A stretch of 64,000 nucleotides of DNA, taken from Adineta ricciae. Its lineage: Eukaryota; Rotifera; Eurotatoria; Adinetida; Adinetidae. The notes beneath the pieces are model-generated. The model did no database searches, was not told where the DNA came from, and was given only the letters and a program-made list of their open reading frames with translations. How positions within the stretch are numbered: the stretch's first letter is position 1; every line of letters begins with the position of its first letter. Made by a program: the position numbers and the translations under genes. The DNA is taken from NCBI GenBank assembly GCA_905250025.1, contig CAJNOJ010000343.1, positions 36,534 through 100,533 of the forward strand, read 5' to 3'. Positions 1-9,234 of the stretch are shown here, piece by piece.

Positions 1-536
1 TTCGTGGTGAAAAGAAAGAGAAATTATTGGATGAAGAGTTCTATGAAAAACACCAAGATTGGTTTGGTAATAAACCATTACATGAAGAAGTTCAGAAAAT
101 CGCTCAAGGATCATTCAAAACTAAAAATGGTTATGAAGGAGGAATTCGAGGAAAAGGTTTTGTATTAAGTAGCCTTGAGGCTGCTTTATGGGCCTTTTAC
201 ACTGATGAGGATTCATTTAAAAAAGGTGTTCTCGCTGCAGTCAATCTTGGTGATGACACAGACACAACAGCTGCCATTTACGGCCAATTAGCCGGAGCAT
301 ATTATGGTTACAAGGAATTACCGGAGGAATGGGTAAAACAGATCTATGCCCACGAGTTTCTTCAATGTTTGAGTGAATGGATTGTTTACGAAGGACAGAA
401 ATGGGCTTCGGATCGCTTATCATCGAAATCTCATCAACACGGAGAAGGTTCGAATTCAACAACTGATGAAAAGAAACATTCATCTAAAAAAATAAAACAG
501 GATGAACAGATTCCTGAGAATCCCGAAAGCAAATAG
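1..536 (+). CDS. ADP-ribosylglycohydrolase (DraG/ADPRH family), 3' part
   Basis: The reading frame is open from the left edge of the window, so the start and N-terminal part lie outside it. The visible part carries the family's C-terminal metal-binding signature GDDTDTTAAIYGQLAGAYYG, preceded by an LEAALWAFY helix, as in DraG/ARH hydrolases that remove ADP-ribose from modified residues using Mg ions. After the catalytic domain comes a charged, low-complexity tail rich in Lys, Ser and His (about residues 130-178 of the visible part). The TAG stop is at 534-536. A convergent DUF4386 gene follows 92 bp downstream, and a decayed copy of this gene lies at 1650-1930. Family assignment is secure; substrate is not known. 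It may be functionally related to the ADP-ribosyltransferases further right, but that is only inference. Confidence 0.88.
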   Translation, partial: RGEKKEKLLDEEFYEKHQDWFGNKPLHEEVQKIAQGSFKTKNGYEGGIRGKGFVLSSLEAALWAFYTDEDSFKKGVLAAVNLGDDTDTTAAIYGQLAGAYYGYKELPEEWVKQIYAHEFLQCLSEWIVYEGQKWASDRLSSKSHQHGEGSNSTTDEKKHSSKKIKQDEQIPENPESK

Positions 537-628
537 AATGAGTTTTGAACACAAAATAATCTTCATACAATCGAATTTATTGAACTTACAGTTTTAATCT
601 TAAAAAATAAATAGAAAAAGTCACGATA

Positions 629-1393
629 TCAGTCGAGCTTTTTATCTTCACGCTTTTTTCCACCTCGAAATAAAAGCCATAAACCAAATCCTAATTCACC
701 AACAATCATCGGTAAACTAAGAAACATTTCAACAGTTGTTTTGTATTTTTCATAGTTTAGTAATAAGAGATTTGCAGTATGATGGATAATGTAACAGAGT
801 GCAGCAATGATCAATAAAACACTAAGAATTTTCGGTGTATAATTTGCTTCGGAAAGTAAATAGCCGAGAAGAAAGAGATGACAACCGAAAATGACCAATC
901 CGATTGACCAAACAAGGTGAAATCCGTGTAGGAAAAGTATGGCCAACGCGCTCACTTGATCTCTTCCAAAAATCGATAAAAAATCTTCGTTTTTAAATAA
1001 CAAAACAATGAAAACAAGATTCAGCAGTGCAATTCCTAACATTGCTGAATAAACGAGGCGAAACCAAGCAGTTAATAACGAAAGGTTTTCATTGACTTGT
1101 TTGAGAAAAACATGAAGTGACCAAGCTGCTAATAAATCACAAATAAGAATAACAAGAAAACTGAAGATACCAACACGAAATAACATTTGAGAAGATTTCA
1201 TATTGTTTATTGTTAATTTTATATCATCAAGTACAGTGAAGTTATTAAGAACGCAACCACAAGCAAATCCAGCAGCAATCGCCATTGTTACAATGGAAAA
1301 TCCGGCAATTAGTGCCGCTGTACGTTGTGGAATATCATTCATTTTGTTTTCTTTGTTATCTAAACGTAGAAATTTATTAAGATTAAACTTCAC
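629..1393 (-). CDS. DUF4386 family multi-pass membrane protein
   Basis: Single-exon frame of 254 residues with six to seven hydrophobic segments. The order of motifs matches DUF4386: an early RTAALIAGFS segment, a LFRVGIFSF helix, LLTAWFRLVYSAMLGIALLN, then HGFHLVWSIGLVIFGCHLFL and LLGYLLSEANYTPKILSVLL. From what I recall of the family it is mostly bacterial and of unknown function, which makes the gene a candidate for horizontal acquisition. It lacks introns, unlike most neighbours. A second in-frame Met (MNDIPQRT, residue 18) could be the true start. A decayed copy lies at 1935-2400 in the same relation to a decayed DraG copy. Function is unknown; it is presumably an integral membrane protein. 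Confidence 0.8.
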   Translation of the reverse strand: MKFNLNKFLRLDNKENKMNDIPQRTAALIAGFSIVTMAIAAGFACGCVLNNFTVLDDIKLTINNMKSSQMLFRVGIFSFLVILICDLLAAWSLHVFLKQVNENLSLLTAWFRLVYSAMLGIALLNLVFIVLLFKNEDFLSIFGRDQVSALAILFLHGFHLVWSIGLVIFGCHLFLLGYLLSEANYTPKILSVLLIIAALCYIIHHTANLLLLNYEKYKTTVEMFLSLPMIVGELGFGLWLLFRGGKKREDKKLD

Positions 1394-1649
1394 AAATGCA
1401 GAGATTTATTAAACAAAACTAGATCTCAAATTTTGATGTTATCAAATTATCAATTGGAATACTCTTGCGCTTAACGTTAAATAAAGTACGAATATAAACG
1501 AAAAATGTAGTTGAGTTATTTTCATCAGAAAGAATGCAATCACAGGTGAAAGTAAATATGCGTAAGTCAATTCTTATATGTGGTTTGTCGTGTCGAAACA
1601 GCCAATCGAATTTTCCTGTCAAATAGAAATTACTTTAGTTTTGAAGGCA

Positions 1650-1930
1650 CATCTTTTTATATGTCATTCTCAAATTTACATCAAAGATGCAAATAACTAC
1701 AGAAACTCCGATGAAATAATTTATATTAAAAAAAGTCTTGCAACCGATTCATGGAGATTTTACACTGATAGAAACTCATTGGGGAAAAGTGCCTTCACTG
1801 AAGGCAATCTTGATGACGCTGCAAACGGGATAAAGATATTTATGGAAAATTAATTGAAGCTTATTATAACCATGATAGACTACTCAAGCAGTGGGCAAAA
1901 CCAATCTTTCCTGACAATTTAATTTGAGTC
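1650..1930 (+). pseudogene. Decayed copy of the ADP-ribosylglycohydrolase C-terminal region
   Basis: Translation around 1735-1850 gives a WRFYTD element followed by a NLDDAANG element. These align with WAFYTDEDS and NLGDDTDTTAA of the gene at the left edge. DNA similarity continues past an in-frame stop (taattgaagcttattataac against the intact gene's gccggagcatattatggtta) and on through the tgggcaaaaccaatctttcc stretch. The catalytic Asp cluster is broken (GDDTDT has become LDDA) and the frame is interrupted, so this is a relic, not a gene. Confidence 0.72.
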
Positions 1931-1934
1931 TTTT

Positions 1935-2400
1935 ATCTTCAGACTTCTTTATACCTTAAGCTAGAAGCTTAACTTGAAATAGAAGTTTATTCCCAATCAT
2001 AGGTGAAGCAAGACACTTTTCTTCATATTTTTTAGTCCGGTATGAACAAATTTGCAGTAGAATGGATGATGGAAACAGTGATTGATAAAATACCAAAACG
2101 TTCTGGAATATGATCAGCTTTGTATCGTGAATAACCATTAAGAAAGAGATGACATCTATGTGAGAGAAATGTTGCCAAAATCCTCATTTGATTCCTTTCA
2201 AAAATCGGCAAGATATCTTCACTTTTTTTATATCGAAGCGATGGAAATAAGGTTCAGTAACGCAGTTTCTGACAAATGGCTAACATATGCGAAATAAAAA
2301 CAATGAGAAAAGTGAAAATACTAATATTAGTTAATATCTCTACATGTTGTGAAATATCGTTATTATATTTTGGTTATCTACAAATAGAAAGTTATGAAGA
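1935..2400 (-). pseudogene. Decayed copy of the DUF4386 gene
   Basis: The plus strand reads tttgcagtagaatggatgat near 2051, matching tttgcagtatgatggataat in the intact DUF4386 gene near 771. It continues with matching blocks: taagaaagagatgacatct near 2139 against gaagaaagagatgacaacc near 869, and ttgattcctttcaaaaatcggc near 2189 against the tgatctcttccaaaaatcg block of the intact gene. Many indels destroy any frame. With 1650-1930 it forms a decayed tandem duplicate of the whole two-gene unit. Confidence 0.72.
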
Positions 2401-2688
2401 ACAAGATTAGTGGTCTGTGTTCTGTTAGATTTGGAAATGGAAGAGGATTTTCAAAGAAAATTCGATTCAAACTTCATACGAGACTGTGGGATTCAACGTT
2501 TCTTCAATGTTTTAATATTTTGAGTTGAGACACACCGATTACTCATATTAAATGAACAAAGAACGGATAATTCATTCGATCTATTTTTATTGGAAAGAAG
2601 ATAAACAAGTGGAAAATTGGGTGCACGGGTTGTTTTTCATCGATATGTGTAATTCGTCATGTACCTAAGGAAACTATTGACTTTGCAT

Positions 2689-3610
2689 TTATGTCATCGA
2701 TACTGGATGTTCACGAAACTTCTGGAAAAGAAAAGCTCGCAATTCATGGTTATACAAAAACAAATCAATAATATTGGTTACAAAACCCATCGCTGGTAAG
2801 AATTGAAGAGCATGATATGCAAGATATGTAATACCAGTTCCATTCCAATTGATTACTCCAATGATGTAAATCGGTACCCAACTACAGAAGAATATACTGA
2901 ACATAAATATCATATGTTTTAACAACCGAATATCCCGTTGACTGACAATCGAATTTGTTCCATTCACTTCATTGCGTGCTGGATAAGTACGTCGTGTGGA
3001 ACGACGAACATGAAGGAAAATACTGATATTAGTTATCGACAAGAAGATCGATGGTAAACAAGCAACGATGAATAAAACATAGAGTTGTTGGTAAATTTCA
3101 AGACCAGAGATAAAACAATGCTAAAATGAATATGAAATACTCAGTCAGGTTTCATTTCTCTTGACTTACTTCAAGACTGGACGTAAAGGTTGGTAATGAG
3201 ATTAAGATCGCGATGATCCATTGAACAACAATGCAGATTAGGATCCATCTCATAGTACGAAATAAAACTGTCGTGTGATAAACAATCACCAATAGTCGAT
3301 TCAATGAAGCAACACATGTACTATAAATACTCAGACAATTCACAGCTGTTTGCAAATACAATATCCATAAACAAGATTTCTCGGTCCATAAGATATTGTC
3401 AAACCATGTTGACATTACCAAAAAGATTCCCCAAAACAGTGCACAGATAAATAGAGTAAGACTGACATTCACACTGAGAAGGTGAAGAGGAGTTCGAAGT
3501 TTTCGATGAAAACATATTGGTATGGTATAGATGAGCGCTGCTAAGGACACTAAACCAAGAATTATAACTTTGATGTAGACTAAAATCTCTATAACTTGTG
3601 CGTCGTTCAT
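2689..3610 (-). CDS. Rhodopsin-like 7TM receptor (two exons)
   Basis: Exon 1 is 3610-3170 and exon 2 is 3120-2689, joined across a 49-nt intron (3169-3121) with a GTAAG donor. The phase is 0 and the joined frame gives 290 residues. Hydropathy shows seven membrane segments. TM3 ends in SLNRLLVIVYH in place of the canonical DRY motif, a WVPIYIIG segment matches TM6, and FVTNIIDLFLYN replaces NPxxY in TM7. Such degenerate class-A receptors are abundant in bdelloids; the ligand is unknown. The N-terminus is short, with no signal peptide. Family assignment is confident, receptor type is not. Confidence 0.8.
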
Positions 3611-4291
3611 TTGAAATTCTTTGAAGAACTCGGCTTTTCACATACATTTATATAGAGTTACAAGGCAGACAAATATACAATATTTTAATGAAAAGTTAAA
3701 GACTTTGTTTATTTAATCTTTTAAGCATAAAATTCCCTTCAGCAATTTCCCGGTGTTTCTTTATTTAGATCTCGTATGAAAGTATGAACTGGTTCGACGT
3801 GAAGTACTTTATATAGCCGTGCTTTGTCTAAAGTACAATCCTAAGTCTAATTATTCATCTTTACTAAATAAACGTTAATACGATTAGCAAGATTCTGCCA
3901 AGTAGGAGAACGAAAACACCTTGCCTTTCGTTTTTTGAATTCTCTGTCGTCATATAACCGAAGAAATTCTACAAAAAAAACACTTGAACATATATAACGA
4001 CTCGAATGATTAGATATTTGCACTTAGTGACATCTACTTACCTGTTTCTCATCAGTTCTCTTCATTATGAAAAATAAACAGAATCATCTGAGAAAAATCT
4101 TTGAAAATAGTGAGATTTTTTCAATGTAAAAAAACGATTTATCTCATTGGTTTGATATGATCAACTACGAATAAGAGTGAAATAACCTCCTACATACGAC
4201 GACGTCGCGTAATCTTCTTCTCATTGTTCGTATTCATATTTGATTTCAATCTGACTGTTCGATTCAATCCTGCATATCACTACGATTCTAA
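3611..4291. other. Intergenic, between 7TM receptor and UCH gene
   Basis: No open frame with protein-like composition was seen on either strand. The stretch holds the divergent 5' flanks of the receptor (minus) and the deubiquitinase (plus), so both promoters must lie here. No repeat or RNA gene was recognised. Confidence 0.5.
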
Positions 4292-5310
4292 ATGACTGCA
4301 ACTCCTGAAATAAGTCTTTCGGCAGCGGTGGCTGGTGAATTAGGCCAACCAAAACCACGTTGGATGCCTTTAGAAGGAAATCCTGAGGTAAGTTCACCGG
4401 AAGTTTTCGCCATTTTTCTTTCGAGTATTCATTTGTTTAGGTTTTAAACAAATATTTGAAAAATTTGGGTGTTAAAAATGATGATTATGAATTTGTTGAG
4501 ATCATTGGCTTTGATGAAGATCTTCTTGCATTTGTTCCTCAACCAGTCTCAGCTGTTCTTTTAATATTTCCAATAACCGAAGCAGTGCGATTCGATTTTT
4601 TGACAAAATTTCATCTTAGCATCATTGATTTTTAGCACGAACAACATCGAATGAAAGAATTCGAAGAAGCAGCACATTCAGCACCCGATTGTTCTCAAGC
4701 AATCTATTTCCTAAGACAAACAATTGGCAATGCATGTGGCTCAATTGCAGTGATTCACGCCATCGCTAATAATCTCGAAAAATTCCAACTTGATTGTAAA
4801 ATTTTCTTGAGAAAAATCCTCAAATCATCTCGAATTTCGTTTTAGCTCATAAACCATTAGCACAGTTCATGGAAACCACGAAACTAATGACACCCGAACA
4901 ACGCGCTGAACATTTAAAACATGCAATGGACATGGCAACAGCCAATGACACAATCGCTGAAGAAGGAGAATCAAGAGTAAAAACTTTTCTATCCGAAACC
5001 ATCGAATTCATAGCGTTTTCTTAGGTTATCGATCGAGAAGAACACGTTAATCTTCATTTCGTATGTTTTGTCAGTGTTAATAATGAGCTTTATGAATTAG
5101 ATGGCCGACATCCTCATCCCATAAAACATTCCGTGAATTTACAACAAGGACAAGCACTTGATTTATTACGCGTACGGAATCTTTGTTTTTCTTCATTTGC
5201 CTAATTGATTGATAAATGTTTAGAGTACAAAAGATGTGATTTTGAAATTAATTGAAAATGCTGGTGGAGATATTCGATTTTCGATGATGGCATTGGCAAA
5301 AACAGCGTAG
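4292..5310 (+). CDS. UCHL3: Ubiquitin carboxyl-terminal hydrolase, UCHL3/UCHL1 type
   Basis: Six exons: 4292-4387, 4441-4584, 4636-4795, 4846-4976, 5025-5171, 5224-5310, with introns of 48-53 nt. The joined frame is 254 residues (human UCHL3 is about 230). Family landmarks in order: RWMPLEGNPE near the N-terminus, VPQPVSAVLLIFPITEA, the catalytic-Cys motif QTIGNACGSIAVIHAIANN, the catalytic His in NLHFVCFV, and the Asp in YELDGRHPHPI. These are the Cys-His-Asp triad of peptidase family C12, which cleaves small adducts from ubiquitin or NEDD8 C-termini. Intron 2 has a weak GTGCGA donor but keeps the frame. UCHL3 is preferred over UCHL1 by overall similarity; the distinction is not firm. No start lies upstream in frame. 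Confidence 0.93.
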
Positions 5311-5908
5311 AACCAGCGTTGTCTTATCCTTTTCTTGAGTATTTTTTATTTTTTGATCACATTCGATTTGTAATTGACCTCTGCGCATTTCATCGAATGG
5401 ATATTCTTCATCGAAACATGTCAAAGAAAAATAAATAACATTGAAAACGCCAAATATCAACAATTTTTATTATTTTTTTCCTCGTCCACCGTATTCGTAC
5501 TTTTCTTCATTAACAAAAATACACGTGTTCTTCATCAATTCTCATTACATAGTCATATCAATACGACTAGATCGAATCCGTTAAATTTCTTTTTACTTAC
5601 TTAATGTAGAAAGGCAGTGACTGAAAACAAGACAAATATTTCCTTTTTTAATGTGAATTCTGACGAAAGAAGCAGTTAAAAGACTGACATTGTCTGCTTT
5701 GTTTACTCATTGATTCTTTTCTTCATGACTTCTCAAAGAAAGAATTTTTTTCACTACTTTTAACATCTTAAGCCCGTTAAGATGAAATGTAGGCGTAAGA
5801 AAAATGAAAAAAAGAAAATTGTTGTCTTTGTAAAAACGCTTACATTTCGATTTCATTCGACAATCAAAGCAACATTCGCTTGTTAACATTGCCAAGCAAA
5901 GGTACACT
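5311..5908. other. Intergenic, nothing recognised
   Basis: AT-rich sequence between the UCH stop and the four-TM gene. Short frames on both strands lack protein-like composition. It presumably holds a 3' UTR and a promoter. Confidence 0.45.
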
Positions 5909-6891
5909 ATGTTACATCCAGATAAGACGACATTTCTTGTCATATGGCCCAAGTGTTTTACGACCTTTTTGGGTGTTATCGAGTTTATTGCATTTGTCAT
6001 GTTCATCCTAACCGAACTTTGTAGTGTCGCAGCGAATTTTTGGGTAACAAATGTCTTCGCTGGTGGATGGTGTGGAATTATCGTTCTTATTCATGCGATC
6101 TTCTTATTTATCGCTGGTAAATCGATTGGAAACAATTTGTCTTCTCTTAATTTTCTTGTTTAGGACTTTGTTCTCCCGGTCCGTCATCTGCCTTTCGAGC
6201 GGCTCTTCTTACAATACTTATGTTTATTGCCTGTGGTGCATTAATAGCTTTTGATATCGCATTTATCGTTCAACCTTCTACATGTATATTAACTTCATCG
6301 TGTTCCGATAATGCGTATTCATCATCAGTGTTTAGTTACAGTTTTCGTAGTTCGTTTTTCTCTGTATTCAATAGTTGGGATCCATTTAAGACATATACTC
6401 AAAATCAAGTGAAACTTCTTTGTCAAGCGATTCAGTTGGGTTTAGCTGGTCTTTGTATCATTGTTGGAATTGTTTATTTAGTTATCTATTTCGAATGTTT
6501 GAGAAGATTAAAGAAACATCAACAACTTGGAAATAATTCTTCTCCAAATCCTCAAAATTATAATTCAATCAATGCGAATAGTGTATCACCACTTCCCAAT
6601 GGACCACGAAGCGCATTAACACCACCTCCAGTTACACCTGGACAAATTTTTCCATCTTCAATTCAACAACCAGTCTATATGGTTCCTCCACCTCCTCAAC
6701 AAGTTTACGTAACTCCAACTTCAATTAATCCAGCTCAACCTATTTATTATCATCCACCTCCGCCAGCCGTTCAACCGATCTATTATCCTCCTCCTCCTCC
6801 ACCACAACCTCAAATGTATCGAGCTCCAGTTCCGTTTTCTGCTCAAGCTCAAGCGACTGTGAGACCTTGGTATGCACACAAGAATTATTAA
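5909..6891 (+). CDS. Four-transmembrane protein with proline/tyrosine-rich cytoplasmic tail
   Basis: Exons 5909-6116 and 6164-6891 join across a 47-nt GT-AG intron to give 311 residues. Four hydrophobic segments lie at roughly residues 12-35, 45-70, 78-105 and 165-190, with a Cys- and Ser-rich loop between TM3 and TM4 (STCILTSSCSDN). The last 100 residues are a low-complexity tail of PPPPxxQPxYY-type repeats. The layout resembles MARVEL/tetraspan-like proteins, but no diagnostic motif assigns a family. The tail could bind SH3 or WW domains (inference). The gene is certain as a coding region; function is unknown. Confidence 0.78.
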
Positions 6892-7559
6892 AGTCATTTT
6901 TTCTTGAACATAAAAGATTTTGTCTTTTTGAAACTTTGATTTCTTGTTCTGTTTTTTCAATATGAACATCAAAGATTTCATTAATCATCACGTTTTCTCT
7001 CTGGCATTTTGAGCTTTTACAACGCAAACAAACATTTCGGATTATTCTGCTTCATTCACAATGTTATAATAACAAAACAAAACTTTCCTTTTATTCAATC
7101 ATTTTCAAGGTTCAAGAACAAGAGTTAAACATTTGTTCGATTGTCATTGTTCTCCTATGTCATATCAAGTGATACACAAATGATTTGCTCTTAACGAATG
7201 ATCACCAATAAAATCATTTCAAAGAACAATTCGCTGAAAGACGAAAGATTCTTGAGATACAGTCGATGAAAATCAAGGTTTTCTCATCAGAAAGAAATTC
7301 ATTGACACGAAAGAAAAGTTTTATTTTTCTCTGCCTGCAACTTTTTTTTTTCAACTTTCAATTTGTTAAAAAATGATTTAAGTAAAATTTCGAGATGAAT
7401 ATTCATTAATGTATTTCGATATTGATCAATACGATGGTTTGTACAGTTGATGTTACATAATCAGAGAGTAACATTTTCTCTTCTCCTTGAATAAACTGTT
7501 CATGCACGAATGAGTTTTTTCTCTTCTCATCGCCTTGTATGTTCATTTTGACTGAATGA
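6892..7559. other. Intergenic, nothing recognised
   Basis: No convincing coding frame. Minus-strand frames overlapping the end of the four-TM gene are shadows of its proline codons. The stretch is AT-rich with homopolymer runs and is probably a 3' UTR and a promoter. Confidence 0.45.
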
Positions 7560-9061
7560 ATGAATCAAACAATCATGGAAGACGATTTACCATTGAAACT
7601 TATTGAATTATCTGATTTTCTTCGTTCACCATCAATACTTTCGAAAAGACTTTCGTTCAAAGAAACAAAACTTCAAGAAAATTTACCTTCGAATAAAGTT
7701 GAACAAGGCAAAAAAGGCAAAGAAAATCTACCCGGAATCATTTTATTAACCCAAAAAGCCATTTCGAATGAAGTTAATCAGCCAATTCAAAAGGAATTAA
7801 TTGTATCAAATGATGTTATCATCTTTGCTGATGATGTCGATCGCAAAAAACTCGGAATTTTACAAAAATCCAATCACTTTTTTTCCAGGTGAACTCACCG
7901 CTCCATTTCTCCTTGAAGAAAAGCCACACAACTCATTTGTTCTTTTTAGACATTTGTTAATCACATCCGGAGCAGCACTTCAAGCATTAATTTCTCCATT
8001 AACTAATGCTAAAGAATGGATTATTGTTTGTAAATTAAAGTATTGTAAACTTTACACGAAACAACCATCAATTCATGGTAATTGGAAAATTCGAAATGAT
8101 TTGTCTTGAAAGTTAATTTGTTTAGGAACTGTAATTATTTCATTGAATATAACTCATCCATTAGTTCGATATGAACTCCTCACTGCTTTGGATTTATTAC
8201 AACAAACATTCAATGAGGTTAAATCAGCGTACATTGTGGTTCGTTTTCTCGTTTTGTGATAAGAAAAACTTCATTTGTGAAATTCAGATTGATTTTTCTC
8301 AAATTTTAACACGATGGTTTAAAACATATCTTCGACGAACTGATCAATATCCTTCGCTATCTCATCGTCTATTATATCGATATCAATTTCAACCATGGAA
8401 ATGTTCAATCACTCTTGGCAAAAGACAAATTCAACATGAAAATGATCATCATCATTTTGGGATGAGTATACAAAAAATGGTAAAGAAAATAACTTATCGA
8501 TATGAAAATTTCTTTCCAAAAGAGTTTCATTGAAAATTTTCAATTTAGTTATATAAATCTGATATTCCAATGCAGATTTACATCAATTTCAATACTCTAC
8601 CAACGAATGTTTATTCTATCGAATTGAACAATGTTTTCATCTATTCAATGAGTTGGTCATTTGTTTTTTTTTCGTTTTCAAAATTTCTTTTTCGATTTAT
8701 TTCAGACAATGATCACAAACAAATGATCAAAGATATGGGAAATGGATTATCATTAATTTCTATTCAAGATCTTAACTCTTCAAAAGATCAACAAATTGAG
8801 AAAAAAGAAGAAAAAACTCCCAAACAACAACAACAACAACAACAAACAGATGAGACAAATTCAGTTCTGTCGACTTATGAACCTAATGAACAAGAACGAA
8901 TGTTATTTGAAAAACTTTGGGATAATCGAATCAGAATTCAAATGCAACATCAACAATTAATGATGAAAGCAACACGATTTATTTGTTTTCCTTCGACAAA
9001 TGACGATATCAAAAATAATAACAAACTCAATCAACAAATGATCAAATGTATTCCGTATTAA
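7560..9061 (+). CDS. Unrecognised protein, six exons
   Basis: The best exon chain is 7560-7842, 7889-8077, 8126-8217, 8288-8479, 8549-8651, 8706-9061, totalling 1215 nt (404 residues) with every junction in phase. Five junctions need only ordinary acceptors. The first requires a GC donor (7843-7844), because no GT in exon 1 has the phase demanded by the strong acceptor at 7888. The protein has an amphipathic N-terminus, a central globular region (for example MQIYINFNTLPTNVYSIEL), and a Gln-rich tract (seven to eight Gln) before a basic C-terminal helix. There is no signal peptide or membrane segment; a hydrophobic stretch at 8652-8705 is intronic. I do not recognise the family. Met6 (MEDDLPLK) is an alternative start. 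Confidence 0.65.
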
Positions 9062-9234
9062 ACATTTTCTTTTTCATTCAGAAGAGAAAAAAAAACGATG
9101 GAGAAAGAATTTTCTCATTGTCATTATTTGATATTTACTCAGAGAAACTATCCTAAATAGATTGTTGAACGTGTTAGACATTTGATCATTCTGTAGCAAT
9201 ACAACACAACGTTTTTCATGACAATTCATATAAA

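Noticed and set aside
6721-7027. Minus-strand frames opposite the proline-rich tail
   Set aside because: Composition mirrors the CCA/CCT codons of the plus-strand gene.
8570-8705. Apparent TM helix in the unrecognised gene (SFVFFSFSKFLFRFI-like)
   Set aside because: It lies within a 54-nt intron (8652-8705) whose removal keeps the frame.
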